Counted from the first letter of the stretch, positions 52,347 to 60,972 are shown. The stretch: DNA of 64,000 bases from Bog-756 sp963703145 (GCA_963703145.1 OY969793.1:2790001-2854000); one strand, 5' to 3'. The notes: a model not told the origin generated them from the letters alone. Made by a program: numbers and translations.

Positions 52347-52927
52347 GGCTTAACCCCTGTCTTGCGTCGGGCCTTGGGCAGTGGGAACGGCTTGGGATCC
52401 GGTGCGCCTTGTGTGGCCGCTCTCTTCAGGCGGCCCTCAGCCGTGTCCAACCAGCGGATCAGTGAGTCCAGCCGGAAGAGCTCGGCATCGACGACCAACG
52501 CGAAGTTGAGGTCGAAGCTGGTCTCGTCCTCCTTCAGGCGGGTCCACTGCTGCATCAGCTCGACGAGGTAGCGACGGTGTATCTGGACCACTTCGTGCAC
52601 ATTCACCCCTGGCAGCCCGATAGCCACGAGGACCTTGATCACCAGCTCGTCTCTGGGCGGTGAGGAGAGGTCTGGTGGCGTTCGCAGCCAGGAGTCCAGC
52701 TCCACCTGACCCTCGGCGGTGATGTGGAACCCCTTCTGGGGTCCCTCCTCTGACGTCTCGTCAGATTCGACCATCCCGTCGCGCTCCAGTCGCTGGAGGG
52801 TCGTATAGACCTGACCCACGTTGAGGGGCCAGACGTCACCCGTCCTGGACTCGAACTCCTGACGTAGCTGCAATCCGTACTTCGGTCCGTCGCTGAGCAG
52901 TGCCAACAGGGCGTGGCGGACGCTCAT
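52343..52927 (-). CDS. PadR-family transcriptional regulator
   Basis: This is a 194-residue PadR repressor with the full C-terminal dimerisation region. The winged-helix signature is SVRHALLALLSDGPKYGLQLRQEFE...PLNVGQVYTTLQRLERDGMVE. The ATG at 52927 is chosen because homology starts there; an ATG at 52951 eight codons earlier, within a few bases of the palindrome, is possible and would give a nearly leaderless message. It heads the operon with the ABC ATPase and FtsX permease genes and probably represses them. Confidence 0.9.
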   Translation of the reverse strand: MSVRHALLALLSDGPKYGLQLRQEFESRTGDVWPLNVGQVYTTLQRLERDGMVESDETSEEGPQKGFHITAEGQVELDSWLRTPPDLSSPPRDELVIKVLVAIGLPGVNVHEVVQIHRRYLVELMQQWTRLKEDETSFDLNFALVVDAELFRLDSLIRWLDTAEGRLKRAATQGAPDPKPFPLPKARRKTGVKP

Positions 52928-52954
52928 GACGACCACGAAACATGAACACATTTC

Positions 52955-52977
52955 AGTAGCATACTGAGTATTCTACT
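52955..52977. promoter_or_regulatory. 23-bp palindrome, PadR operator
   Basis: AGTAGCATACT and AGTATTCTACT flank one central G; 10 of 11 arm positions pair. It overlaps two possible minus-strand -10 hexamers (TAGAAT and TATGCT), so a bound repressor would block transcription of padR and the ABC operon. Confidence 0.65.
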
Positions 52978-53423
52978 CACCAATCCTCAGTTAGCAAGGG
53001 CTATCTCGGAGGTGAATCCATTAGCTCGTTGATCGTGCGTGGCCACTGGGCCCGCGCATCGGCGTCGGACTCGCCTGCATCTCTCGAGCCGTTCACGGTT
53101 GCCACCACGATCGGCGGGTCTGACCTAGCTCGAGGGTCTGCCCTCGCACTGACCGGCCCCCTCACTGTAGAGGTGCAACCTCGTTTCACATCGACCGCTG
53201 TGTTCGATCAGCTGGATTCCCCAGGCAGTCGTACTCCATGAGGTCCCCAGTGCGTGCCCAACATCTTGGGGGTGAGGGCGAGCAAGTCGGTGTCCGCCGG
53301 TCGGGCGGCGGACGCGGCGCATTCAGTGCATGGAATGCGCGTCATTGGGAACAGTCTCAACATCGCCGTTGGAGGCCAGTCAATCAAATCGATGGCGCCT
53401 GAACGCGCCGGATGGGAGCTGCA
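52978..53423. other. Intergenic region
   Basis: This 446-bp interval lies between the PadR operator and the frameshifted gene at 53424. A 70-codon frame on the plus strand (53029-53241) contains LEPFTVATTIGGSDL...LALTGPLTVEV, vaguely like the first half of a STAS domain, but the frame stops and no second half follows. It may be a further relic; nothing certain can be called. Confidence 0.3.
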
Positions 53424-53817
53424 ATGAGGAACGTCTGGAAGGGAATGATCGTCGGAGCGCTGACCGGGGCGGCCGCCGGACTGGCGCTCGATCTGGGAGA
53501 ACGCGGGCACCGAGAAGGTCGCGTCACTGGGAAGGACGGTTGCTCAGCAGGCACCTGAACTCGTCGATGTCGCACACGATCTAGGTCAGCGCGGCAGCCA
53601 AAAGGCAGCGACGCTTGGTGGTGCGGTGGCCCGTCATGCCCCCGAGGTGACAGACCAGCTCCGCAGCTCGGTCAACGACGTATCGTCGGCTGCCGCTGAT
53701 CGAATTCGGAGTGCCCATCTCCCCGCTCGAGCCATGGATGCCACGGACGCAACCCGGGAAAAGGTGTCTGCGGCCGTCTCAAGGATCTCCGAAGTCGCCG
53801 AACAGGCCAAGCCGTAG
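53424..53817 (+). pseudogene. Frameshifted small membrane-anchored helical protein
   Basis: ATG 53424, with GGGAG upstream, opens a frame MRNVWKGMIVGALTGAAAGLALDL, a typical N-terminal membrane anchor, and stops after 44 codons. From about 53495 the +1 frame continues smoothly as ENAGTEKVASLGRTVAQQ...PEVTDQLRSSVND... to TAG at 53817, with amphipathic heptad-like helices as in YtxH-type stress proteins. One surplus G in CTGGGAGAAC (53492-53501) explains the break; without it the product would be about 130 residues. It may be a true pseudogene, a sequencing error or a phase-variable G-run. Confidence 0.7.
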
Positions 53818-53873
53818 GCCCCGGCATTGCTACGACACTGCAGTCCCCTCGACCTGAGCTGAAGCCCGGGCCT

Positions 53874-54539
53874 TCAATGAAGGAGGCTGGACACCACATT
53901 GATCACCAATGCGACGATCACGGCACCAAATAGATAGGAAAGCAGCGCATGGGCCAGCGCAATTCTGCGAATGGCCTTGGTGGTCAGATTGGTGTCGGAG
54001 ACCTGGAACGTCATCCCCACGGTCAATGCAAGATAGGCGAAGTCCAGATACGTGGGTGGATCGTCCTCGTTGAAGTCGATGCCACCGATCGGTTCGGAGA
54101 AGTAGGTACGGGCGTAGCGCAGCGTGAACACCGTGTGCACCAAGCCCCATGACAGAGCCACGCTCACGACTCCGAGGGAGATGAGGTAGGCCTTCGTTCC
54201 TCCGGAGGCATGACCGGCTCGGACTAGTGCGAGCCCCACCGCAGCGAGGAGCGCCACGCCTGAGGCGAGGACGATGAGTTCGCTCAAGCGGATGCTGGTG
54301 TCCTCTTTCCGGGCATGGGTCATACTTTGTTCCGGGTTGAGCCTTCCCACTACGGACCAGATCCACACGACGAGCAGCAGTGACGCAACATCCCAACCGA
54401 TGAGTGTCGCCGCCTGCCAGAACGTGAACGCGGAGACCACGCCTCCACAGACGATTCCGACCACGGCGGCCACGGCGACACGCGCTCCGGCCCGAGGGTC
54501 TGCCCAGGCGCCGGCACGGGCCTGGAGATTCTGCATCAT
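53874..54539 (-). CDS. DUF1345 membrane protein
   Basis: This 221-residue protein has five or six transmembrane segments. The hallmark IDFNEDDPPTYLDFAYLALT segment followed by GMTFQVSDT identifies DUF1345. The function is unknown. The ATG at 54539 is one codon after another ATG. The gene follows a small membrane-protein gene on the same strand by 93 bp. Confidence 0.87.
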   Translation of the reverse strand: MMQNLQARAGAWADPRAGARVAVAAVVGIVCGGVVSAFTFWQAATLIGWDVASLLLVVWIWSVVGRLNPEQSMTHARKEDTSIRLSELIVLASGVALLAAVGLALVRAGHASGGTKAYLISLGVVSVALSWGLVHTVFTLRYARTYFSEPIGGIDFNEDDPPTYLDFAYLALTVGMTFQVSDTNLTTKAIRRIALAHALLSYLFGAVIVALVINVVSSLLH

Positions 54540-54632
54540 GAGGTATCGCTACGGTGGTTGGCAGGCAGTCCAGCCTGATGTCCGACCAGTCGCTCTCCTG
54601 TGGTCGTAGGGCGCGTCGCCGCACCGCCCAAC

Positions 54633-54839
54633 TCAGACAACCTGGATGGGGCTGTCCGCCGGCGCGATCTGGCGGGCGAACAGCCGCTTCTTCGTGACCA
54701 CGAACAACAGTCCGGTAGCAACCACTGCAGCCACACTCATGGCTACGACCAACGGTTCAAGTGCGTTGCTGCCCCGCCTGCCAGCTCCTGTCACCGGCGC
54801 TTCCACGGCTGCGACCGGGTCATCTGCGACTAGTTCCAT
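54633..54839 (-). CDS. Small single-pass membrane protein
   Basis: This is a 68-residue protein with an acidic N-terminal segment, one hydrophobic helix (LVVAMSVAAVVATGLLFVV) and a basic TKKRLFAR flank, so the C-terminus is probably cytoplasmic. AGGAG lies seven bases before the ATG at 54839. Function unknown. Confidence 0.6.
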   Translation of the reverse strand: MELVADDPVAAVEAPVTGAGRRGSNALEPLVVAMSVAAVVATGLLFVVTKKRLFARQIAPADSPIQVV

Positions 54840-55110
54840 AGGGTTCTCCTACCCCAGTACAGGCAGGCGAACCGAGCTTTCGATGGCACGCCACGGCCAA
54901 AACGACCAAGAGGGGAATCCGAGGACCGCCAGGGGTGTCGGTTGAACGGACGAGCTCGTGGTTCCACCCAGACAACCAGCTCGTCTGTGGCGACGAAAGA
55001 CGACAGCATCGTTGACCCGTTTCCGGGTCGGTCGGCGGGGTACAACCGCACCATCGTCCACGGGGACGTGCTCCGGTGTGCCGGGGTGGACAACGAAGGA
55101 GGCCCGTTCG

Positions 55111-55716
55111 ATGGCAGCAGGAACATCACAGAAGAAAGCTTCCGCTGGAGGCAAACCAGCCAAGGACGCCCTTGCCATCCTCAAGGCTGACCACCGGGTC
55201 GTCGAGACCCTGTTCAGCTCGTTCGAAGCAGCCGGGGACCGGGCCTTCAAAACGAAACGGCGACTGGTCGATCAGATGATCGAAGCTCTTTCCGTTCATG
55301 CTTTCATCGAGGAGCAGGTGCTGTACCCCGCCGCTCGCAACGACGTCTCCTCGGCCAGCGACGACGTCCTCGAGGCGATCGAGGAACACCACATCGTGAA
55401 GTGGGAGCTACAGGAGCTACTCGATCTCGATCCCGAGGACGAGCGGTTCGTGCCCAAGGTCACCGTTCTGGCGGAGAATGTCCGCCACCACGTGAAGGAG
55501 GAGGAGCGCGACCTCTTCCCTCTTCTCCGCTCGAAGCTCCCCAAGGCGCGGCTGCAAGAGTTGGGGGATCAATTGGAAAAGGCCAGGGCCGTGGCTCCCC
55601 ATCACCCCCACCCCCGACTACCGTCAGGGCCACCTGAGCACCTCCTCCCCGAGGCCGTCAGCTCGGTCATCGACCGGGCAAAGGAGGCCGTCAAATCAGT
55701 GCGCTCAGCGTCCTGA
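55111..55716 (+). CDS. Hemerythrin-like HHE-domain protein
   Basis: This 201-residue protein has a hemerythrin HHE cation-binding domain. Ligands can be placed in ADHRVVETLF, SVHAFIEEQVLYPA, EEHHIVKWEL and HHVKEEERDLFP, consistent with a diiron site in a four-helix bundle. A C-terminal helix of about 50 residues follows. Such proteins bind O2, NO or iron and are linked to oxidative or nitrosative stress. AAGGAGG lies upstream of ATG 55111. Confidence 0.88.
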   Translation: MAAGTSQKKASAGGKPAKDALAILKADHRVVETLFSSFEAAGDRAFKTKRRLVDQMIEALSVHAFIEEQVLYPAARNDVSSASDDVLEAIEEHHIVKWELQELLDLDPEDERFVPKVTVLAENVRHHVKEEERDLFPLLRSKLPKARLQELGDQLEKARAVAPHHPHPRLPSGPPEHLLPEAVSSVIDRAKEAVKSVRSAS

Positions 55717-55794
55717 CTCCTAGTCAGTGAGTCTGGTCGCCGCCCTAGGCACTTGATTGGCTTGACCCCACACCGACGCATTTCGGCGAATGGC

Positions 55795-56145
55795 CTACCC
55801 GAGGGCCTGGTCGAGCCTGGTGGTAATTAGTTTCTGTACGAGAGCCCTGGGCAACGGGGCATCAACAGGAAACCGAAGTGCCCCTGGCGATGTCGTGTAC
55901 CCGGCGAGCTCGGATCCCAATTCGGGGAAGATCGAACCGCTGTGGGGGAGATAGCTCAGATGGCTCTTGAATGCCGCGAAGCCGGCGATTACCTTGCCCT
56001 GCACCCGGAAGGCAGGCAGACCGTACGAGATGCACTGTTCCGCCTCGGGGATGACGGCAAGGATCGACTCGCGAAGGGCAGCCAAAGTCCCACGCTTTGG
56101 TTCGTCGAGCGAGGCCAGATAATCGTCAATCTCTTCTTTGGACAC
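55795..56145 (-). CDS. DUF1801 protein (YdhG-like)
   Basis: This is a 116-residue alpha/beta protein of the DUF1801 type, with helix SKEEIDDYLASLDEPKRGTLAALR, the segment CISYGLPAF and strand FKSHLSYLPHSG. The function is unknown. GTG 56145 is the start, because GGAGGAG lies five bases before it; an ATG at 56160 would use that Shine-Dalgarno sequence as coding sequence. Confidence 0.8.
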   Translation of the reverse strand: MSKEEIDDYLASLDEPKRGTLAALRESILAVIPEAEQCISYGLPAFRVQGKVIAGFAAFKSHLSYLPHSGSIFPELGSELAGYTTSPGALRFPVDAPLPRALVQKLITTRLDQALG

Positions 56146-56422
56146 AATCACTCCTCCCATCCACCTGCTTGACGGAGCCTGATAGCCGAAATCATCGCTC
56201 CGGGGGCGGCGATCTGTGGAGCCACCGTTCGAGTTCGATCACGGCGAGAGTAACGAACCCCTTTGGGTTGGTGCGACTGCTCTACCGCCCACCTGCTCGT
56301 GTGACGACCTCGAGATCAGCCCGGGAGAAGCCCAGTTCAATGATCGCGCCGACGCATGCCGGTCGATCTGTTGTTGATACTGTCGCCGATGGGCTTCTCG
56401 GGCGATAGGCGGTGCAGCTTTC

Positions 56423-56654
56423 GTGACCTATTCAATTGTCCGCACGCGATCCCGAAACAGGAGTGCTGGGAGGAGCGGTCCAATCCCACCGCTTCGGCGT
56501 GGGGCGGCTGGTGCTCTGGGTCGAACCCGGGGTGGGTGTGGTTGCAACCCAATCAATCGTCGAATTGTCGTACGGTCCCTACGGGCTCGATCGCATGCGG
56601 GCCGGGATGACGGCAGGTGCCTCCCTATCGGGACTCGTCACAGTGGAAGCGTGA
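56423..56654 (+). pseudogene. DUF1028 remnant, frameshifted and truncated
   Basis: GTG 56423 begins MTYSIV, and one base later in another frame the sequence goes on as ARDPETGVLGGAVQSHRFGVG...EPGVGVVATQSIVELSYGPYG. These two parts together are the N-terminus of a DUF1028 (Ntn-hydrolase-like) protein. A surplus C in GTCCGCA (near 56440) breaks the frame. After about 72 residues a TGA follows, so about two thirds of the usual length (around 220 residues) is missing. The upstream 56146-56422 stretch has no gene but holds an inverted repeat, GAGAAGCCCA/TGGGCTTCTC, about 55 bases apart. Confidence 0.7.
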
Positions 56655-56687
56655 GAGTCGGCGCGAAGGTGCACCCGTAAGCCCCGA

Positions 56688-57212
56688 TCAGCCATCTCCG
56701 TCGGAGGCCGGCGACTCCATGGATGCCAAGAGTGTCCGGAGATCGGTGGTCAGGTGTTCGAGAAAGGAGCGGTCCAGACCGGAGAAGATCTGCTTCTCCG
56801 ACTCGTTCTTGGTGGCGATCACATGATGCGCCCTCTTCAGACCCTCTGCGGTCAATGACACGAGCACCTGTCGGCGGTCGTTCGGGTCGACGTCCCGGGT
56901 GACCCAACCCCGTCGCTCCATTCGCCCGACCCGATTGGTAATGGCACCAGAGGTGACCCAACTCTCACGCTGCAGCTCGCCTGCGCTCCTGCGATGGCCC
57001 GGAGCTCGCAGAAGTGACATCAGGACCTCGATCTCCCAGTATTCGTCGACGCCGTTCGCGGCCAGGTTGGTCCGAACCGCCCGTTCGAGATGCTGGGATG
57101 CCCGGCGGAGCCGTATGGCCAAGGTCTTGGCCGTGACGTCGAGATCCGGGTTCTCCTGATGCCAGAACTCGACGATCTCATCAGTCTCATCTCGGATTGG
57201 ATCAGCCTCCAT
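56688..57212 (-). CDS. MarR-family transcriptional regulator
   Basis: This 174-residue MarR-type winged-helix regulator has YWEIEVLMSLLRAPGHRRSAGELQRESWVTSGAITNRVGRMERRGWV as helix-turn-helix and RDVDPNDRRQVLVSLTAEG as wing. It is divergent from an MFS efflux gene with 103 bp between starts that contain three related half-palindromic sites. It probably represses both genes and is released by a ligand. The ATG at 57212 precedes an acidic N-terminal helix. Confidence 0.93.
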   Translation of the reverse strand: MEADPIRDETDEIVEFWHQENPDLDVTAKTLAIRLRRASQHLERAVRTNLAANGVDEYWEIEVLMSLLRAPGHRRSAGELQRESWVTSGAITNRVGRMERRGWVTRDVDPNDRRQVLVSLTAEGLKRAHHVIATKNESEKQIFSGLDRSFLEHLTTDLRTLLASMESPASDGDG

Positions 57213-57230
57213 GGAATAGATCGTACTTAC

Positions 57231-57284
57231 CTGAACGTTAAAGGACTTGACGGGACGTTCAAGAATCAATATCTTAACGTTAAG
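57231..57284. promoter_or_regulatory. MarR operators
   Basis: The perfect 12-bp palindrome CTTAACGTTAAG lies at 57273-57284. Related sites CTGAACGTTAAAG at 57231-57243 and a half-site with ACGTTCA at 57255-57261 share the AACGTT core. All lie in the divergent interval and cover the promoter of the transporter. Confidence 0.6.
57247..57275 (+). promoter_or_regulatory. Promoter of the MFS transporter gene
   Basis: TTGACG (57247-57252) and TATCTT (57270-57275) are separated by 17 bases, a good match to the housekeeping sigma-70 form. The -10 overlaps the palindrome at 57273, so a bound MarR protein would block RNA polymerase. Confidence 0.6.
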
Positions 57285-57315
57285 AGACTGTTCGACGGTG
57301 AAGGAGACGCCCAGA

Positions 57316-58812
57316 ATGAACGCAATCACCTCACGGGTCCGCTCCATCCCGACCTGGGCCGTCCTGGCGATCTGCTGTGCTGCCCAGTTCATGGTGGTGT
57401 TGGACGTGGCGATCGTCAACGTCGCACTCCCCCAGATGAGGGCGAGCCTCGGGCTCTCCGTGGCTGGGGAGCAGTGGGTTGTGAATGCCTACACCCTCAC
57501 CTTCGCCGGGTTCCTCATGCTGGGTGGGCGAGCTGCGGACCTGTTCGGACGGCGGCGCGTCTTCATGATCGGACTCACCGTCTTCACCGTCTGCAGTCTG
57601 ATCGGTGGGTTGGCCCAGAGCGGTGCGTGGTTGATCACCGCTCGGGCCGCACAGGGAATTGGCGGGGCCATTCTCGCCCCGGCGACCCTGAGCATTCTGG
57701 TCACAACTTTCACCGATCCTGACGATCGCCGGCGAGCACTCGGCGCGTGGGGAGCGACGGCGGCCAGTGGTGCCGCAGCCGGTGTGCTGGTCGGAGGCAT
57801 CCTCACCAGCCTGCTCAACTGGCGGTGGGTCCTCATCGTGAACGTGCCCATCGGCATCGTGCTGCTCATCGGCGCGTGGGTGGCCCTCCCCCGAAACGAG
57901 GAACGAGGCCCTCGCAAGACGCTCGACCTCACCGGGGCGATCACCGTGACCGCTGGGCTGGCGGTGCTCGTCTATGGGATTGTCAGCACCGACGTCCACG
58001 CCTGGGGTTCAGTCCAGACCATCGTCACACTGGCCATCGGCATCGCCCTGCTCGCGGCATTCTTCGTCACCGAGTCACGGTTCGCCACCGACCCACTGGT
58101 TCCACTGTCCATCTTCAAGCGCCGCTCCCTCTCCGTCGCCAACGGAGTCGCTGTCACCGTCGGTGCTGGCATCTTCGGCACCTACTTCTTCTTGTCCCTG
58201 TTCCTCCAGAACGTGGACGGCTACAGCCCCCTGCGTGCCGGATTGGCCTTCCTCCCTGTAGGCCTTCTCACCTTGGCAGGAGCCTTGATCGCCTCGAGGA
58301 TCGTGCACATCGTCGGAGCAAGGAATCAGCTGATGCTCGGACTGGGAATGGTGGCCATCGGGCTGCTCTGGCTGTCCCGTGTCCAAGCCGGTGACCCGTA
58401 CCTGGTGCACGTCCTGGGACCGGAGATCCTGATCGGACTGGGATTCGGCTTGTCGTTCATCCCGATGACCTTGTCTGCCACGGCAGGCGTTCCCGTCCAC
58501 GAGGCTGGGCTCGCCTCCGGTCTGATCAACACCACCCGGCAGATTGGTGGGGCCCTTGGCCTGGCCATCATGGCCACGGTGGCATCGAGTGTCGTCGCCA
58601 GCAACGAGGCGGGATCTCACCACTCTGCCGACGAGGCACTGACAGCCGGGTATCGAGCTGCCTTCATCATCGCCGGTGGCGTCATGGTTGTCGGCGTGCT
58701 CCTCGCCATGCTCCTGCCCAAGCTCAAGGCGCCGGCCATGGAGACCGACGCCGAGTCTGAAGCGGTGAACGCTGCAGAGTTCGCAGAGGACCTGGCCGTC
58801 GTCGAACTCTGA
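57316..58812 (+). CDS. DHA2-family MFS drug efflux transporter
   Basis: This 498-residue major-facilitator protein is of the 14-helix EmrB/QacA type. The first helix has LDVAIVNVALPQM (motif D), the loop GGRAADLFGRRRVF is motif A, and ARAAQGIGGAILAPATLS and WRWVLIVNVPIG are further family blocks. It exports drugs or other hydrophobic compounds with a proton gradient. AAGGAGA precedes ATG 57316, preferred over upstream frames. It is controlled by the divergent MarR gene. Confidence 0.93.
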   Translation: MNAITSRVRSIPTWAVLAICCAAQFMVVLDVAIVNVALPQMRASLGLSVAGEQWVVNAYTLTFAGFLMLGGRAADLFGRRRVFMIGLTVFTVCSLIGGLAQSGAWLITARAAQGIGGAILAPATLSILVTTFTDPDDRRRALGAWGATAASGAAAGVLVGGILTSLLNWRWVLIVNVPIGIVLLIGAWVALPRNEERGPRKTLDLTGAITVTAGLAVLVYGIVSTDVHAWGSVQTIVTLAIGIALLAAFFVTESRFATDPLVPLSIFKRRSLSVANGVAVTVGAGIFGTYFFLSLFLQNVDGYSPLRAGLAFLPVGLLTLAGALIASRIVHIVGARNQLMLGLGMVAIGLLWLSRVQAGDPYLVHVLGPEILIGLGFGLSFIPMTLSATAGVPVHEAGLASGLINTTRQIGGALGLAIMATVASSVVASNEAGSHHSADEALTAGYRAAFIIAGGVMVVGVLLAMLLPKLKAPAMETDAESEAVNAAEFAEDLAVVEL

Positions 58813-59100
58813 CGGTCTGCATCCAGGAACCGGTAGCGACACGGTGAACCGGGCTCCCGAATTTGTAGCCTGCCGGACGACTGTGGTGATCGAGGCCACG
58901 GTTACAGGAACGCGAGCTGGCCATAGCCACGCTCGCCAGGCCATCGCCCTTCTGCCGTTTCCGACTTGTTTTCGGTCTCCGTCACGACCGCCCCTGCCGG
59001 GGCCTCAAGAGCAGGTCCAACCACGAGGCCCTTTGCACTCCCGGTTAGTGCACGGAGTCTCGCCAGTAGCGTCGAGGTCTATGAGGACGGCGGTAGGGCG

Positions 59101-59796
59101 ATGAGGGTCGTCTTCGTACATGGAGCGTGCGTCCGGGATGGTGCGTGGTGGTGGCACCGCACCGCTGATCTGCTGTTGGACCAGGGGATCACGAGCGTGG
59201 CACCACTGCTGCCCAGCTGTGGCGAGGGTGGACGACCGAGCGGTGCCGGGGGTCCTGGGCTGCCCGAGGACGTGGCAGCGGTCCGGCAGGTGCTGATGGA
59301 CGACGACGAACCGACCATCGTGGTCGCCCACAGCTACGGGGGGATCGTCACCGCCGAGGCGGCCGCCGGGGTCACCTCTGTGCGCCACTTGGTGCTGGTG
59401 TCGAGCTACCTGCCCGAGGTCGGGCAGAGCCTGTCCGACTTCGGCGACGGCACACCCGCACCGTTCCTGGACGTCGACCCGGAAGGCGGCACATTTGGCG
59501 TACGCCCGGAGCTCCTCGTTGACACGTTCCTGCAAGACTGCGACCCCACCACCCAGACCGAGGCGGCAGACAGACTCGCTCGCCAGAGCGTGCACGTGAC
59601 GGCACAGCCCGTGGGAGCAGCTGCCTGGCAGCAGGTTCCTTCGACCTATCTGGTCTGCTCCCAGGACAAGGGCACGCCCACCCGCGTGCAGCGCGACTTC
59701 GCCCGCAAGGCCGGCACCGTCATCGAGCTCGGCACCGGGCACCACCCGTTCTTGTCCCAACCAGCCGCCGTTCACGACCTGCTGCTAGGGCTCTGA
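59101..59796 (+). CDS. Alpha/beta hydrolase
   Basis: This is a 231-residue alpha/beta-hydrolase of the EST/AbhD-like type. It has HGACVRDGAWWWH near the N-terminus as oxyanion loop, the nucleophile in AHSYGG near residue 81 and a late GTGHHPFLSQP histidine near 217. The pattern resembles salicylate-esterase/hydroxynitrile-lyase-like proteins. The 288 bp before it (58813-59100) show no gene. The start ATG 59101 has a weak upstream sequence (GGTAGGGCG). Confidence 0.8.
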   Translation: MRVVFVHGACVRDGAWWWHRTADLLLDQGITSVAPLLPSCGEGGRPSGAGGPGLPEDVAAVRQVLMDDDEPTIVVAHSYGGIVTAEAAAGVTSVRHLVLVSSYLPEVGQSLSDFGDGTPAPFLDVDPEGGTFGVRPELLVDTFLQDCDPTTQTEAADRLARQSVHVTAQPVGAAAWQQVPSTYLVCSQDKGTPTRVQRDFARKAGTVIELGTGHHPFLSQPAAVHDLLLGL

Positions 59797-59992
59797 CCGC
59801 GCCGGGTCCCGGCGTCGATGCGGCCACGCACACCCTGAGGGGCACCGCGTGTGATCCGCTGGCCGACTCTCCATCCGCTGATGGAGCGCTGATCGACCGA
59901 GGCCCACCGGTCCGTCGGCCAGTCAGGGGAGGCGAGGAAGCCTCGGTCTGCAGCCGGACAACCGGCCAGTGGGCCAGGGCCCAAAGGAGTTC

Positions 59993-59998
59993 TAGCCT
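59993..59998 (+). promoter_or_regulatory. TAGCCT -10 element, leaderless start
   Basis: TAGCCT lies seven bases before the ATG at 60006. An AAAGGAG occurs 18 bases upstream, too far to serve as a Shine-Dalgarno sequence. The geometry fits a leaderless transcript. Confidence 0.35.
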
Positions 59999-60005
59999 GT
60001 AGACC

Positions 60006-60590
60006 ATGAGTGATCTGCCGTTTGCGCTGGCACCCGGGTCCGAAGAGGCGATGGCCTATCGAACTCTGGTGTCAGCGTTCACGAATGACCCAGTCGAGCG
60101 CTGGCTCTATCCTGGCTTGTCCGACTATCTGACGCACTTTCCTCGGTTCTTGGCAGCCTTCGGTGGCAGGGCATTCGACGATGGGACGGTGTGGCGCCTC
60201 GGTGACTATTCCGCCGTTGCCCTCTGGCTGCCTCCGGGCGCCGAGCCGGACGGCGATGCCATCGGTGCTGTGCTCACCGAATCCGTTTCGTCGGATAAGC
60301 ACCGAGACGCATTCGCCGTGCTCGAACAAATGGACGCTGCCCATCCCACCTACCCCCACTGGTACCTACCGTGGTTCGGCGTCGACTCGACTGTACAGGG
60401 ACAGGGCATCGGCGGGCAGTTGATGGAACGCTGCCTCGCCGAGATCGCCTCGGACCAACTTCCCACGTATCTGGAAACTCCCAATCCACGCACCATTTCC
60501 TTCTACCAACGTCATGGGTTCGAGGTAACGGGCGTGGCACAAGCCGGTGAGTGCCCGCCGATCACATTCATGCTCAGAGGAGCGCCCTGA
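60006..60590 (+). CDS. GNAT-family N-acetyltransferase
   Basis: This is a 194-residue acetyltransferase. The acetyl-CoA-binding motif A is VQGQGIGGQLM near residue 136, after the beta-strand YLPWFGVDS, and motif B follows with YLETPNPRTISFYQRHGF. The N-terminal half has WLYPGLSDYLTHFPRF, as in a branch common in actinobacteria that is often annotated only as GNAT. The acceptor is unknown. Confidence 0.87.
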   Translation: MSDLPFALAPGSEEAMAYRTLVSAFTNDPVERWLYPGLSDYLTHFPRFLAAFGGRAFDDGTVWRLGDYSAVALWLPPGAEPDGDAIGAVLTESVSSDKHRDAFAVLEQMDAAHPTYPHWYLPWFGVDSTVQGQGIGGQLMERCLAEIASDQLPTYLETPNPRTISFYQRHGFEVTGVAQAGECPPITFMLRGAP

Positions 60591-60708
60591 CCGTCGGCCG
60601 ATGTGAAGCCATCTGGTCCGGCCAACGGCCAATGCCACCCCGAGGCGGGCCGGGATAGCTGTTCTGACGCGCTGGGCGCCCGGACGGAGCCGTGTGACTG
60701 CGTGAGCC

Positions 60709-60972
60709 TCAGCGCCGCGCGATGACCGTGATCAACAGAGTGACAACGGGGACGAGGACGATAACGGCCAGCATGGACCAGACGACAAACGTTCCCATTC
60801 GACTGCGGCCAAGCGACTGCGCAAGGGCCCATTCCCTCTCGGCTGTCCCTGCAGGACTGAACGGATCCGCCTCGAATCCGGAACCCGAACTGGGCCACAT
60901 GATCGGCGGCTCGCCGTCGCTGGGTTCGATCGGTGGCTCGAACTGGCCCTCGCCCGCCTCATGGGACGCCAT
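60709..60972 (-). CDS. Small C-terminal membrane protein
   Basis: This is an 87-residue protein with a polar, Pro/Glu-rich N-terminal 55 residues and one hydrophobic C-terminal helix (MGTFVVWSMLAVIVLVPVVTLLITVIARR, broken here only for description). It is probably tail-anchored with the soluble part in the cytoplasm. Function unknown. The ATG at 60972 has no strong ribosome-binding site. Confidence 0.5.
   Translation of the reverse strand: MASHEAGEGQFEPPIEPSDGEPPIMWPSSGSGFEADPFSPAGTAEREWALAQSLGRSRMGTFVVWSMLAVIVLVPVVTLLITVIARR

Noticed and set aside
53029..53241. Possible STAS-like half domain
   Set aside because: Only a few residues resemble STAS, the frame ends early and no second half follows; left as non-coding.
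56510..56550. tRNA-like stretch GGGTCGAACCCGGGG
   Set aside because: The T-loop lacks the GTTCGA consensus spacing and no acceptor, D or anticodon stems can be formed; the frame belongs to the DUF1028 relic.
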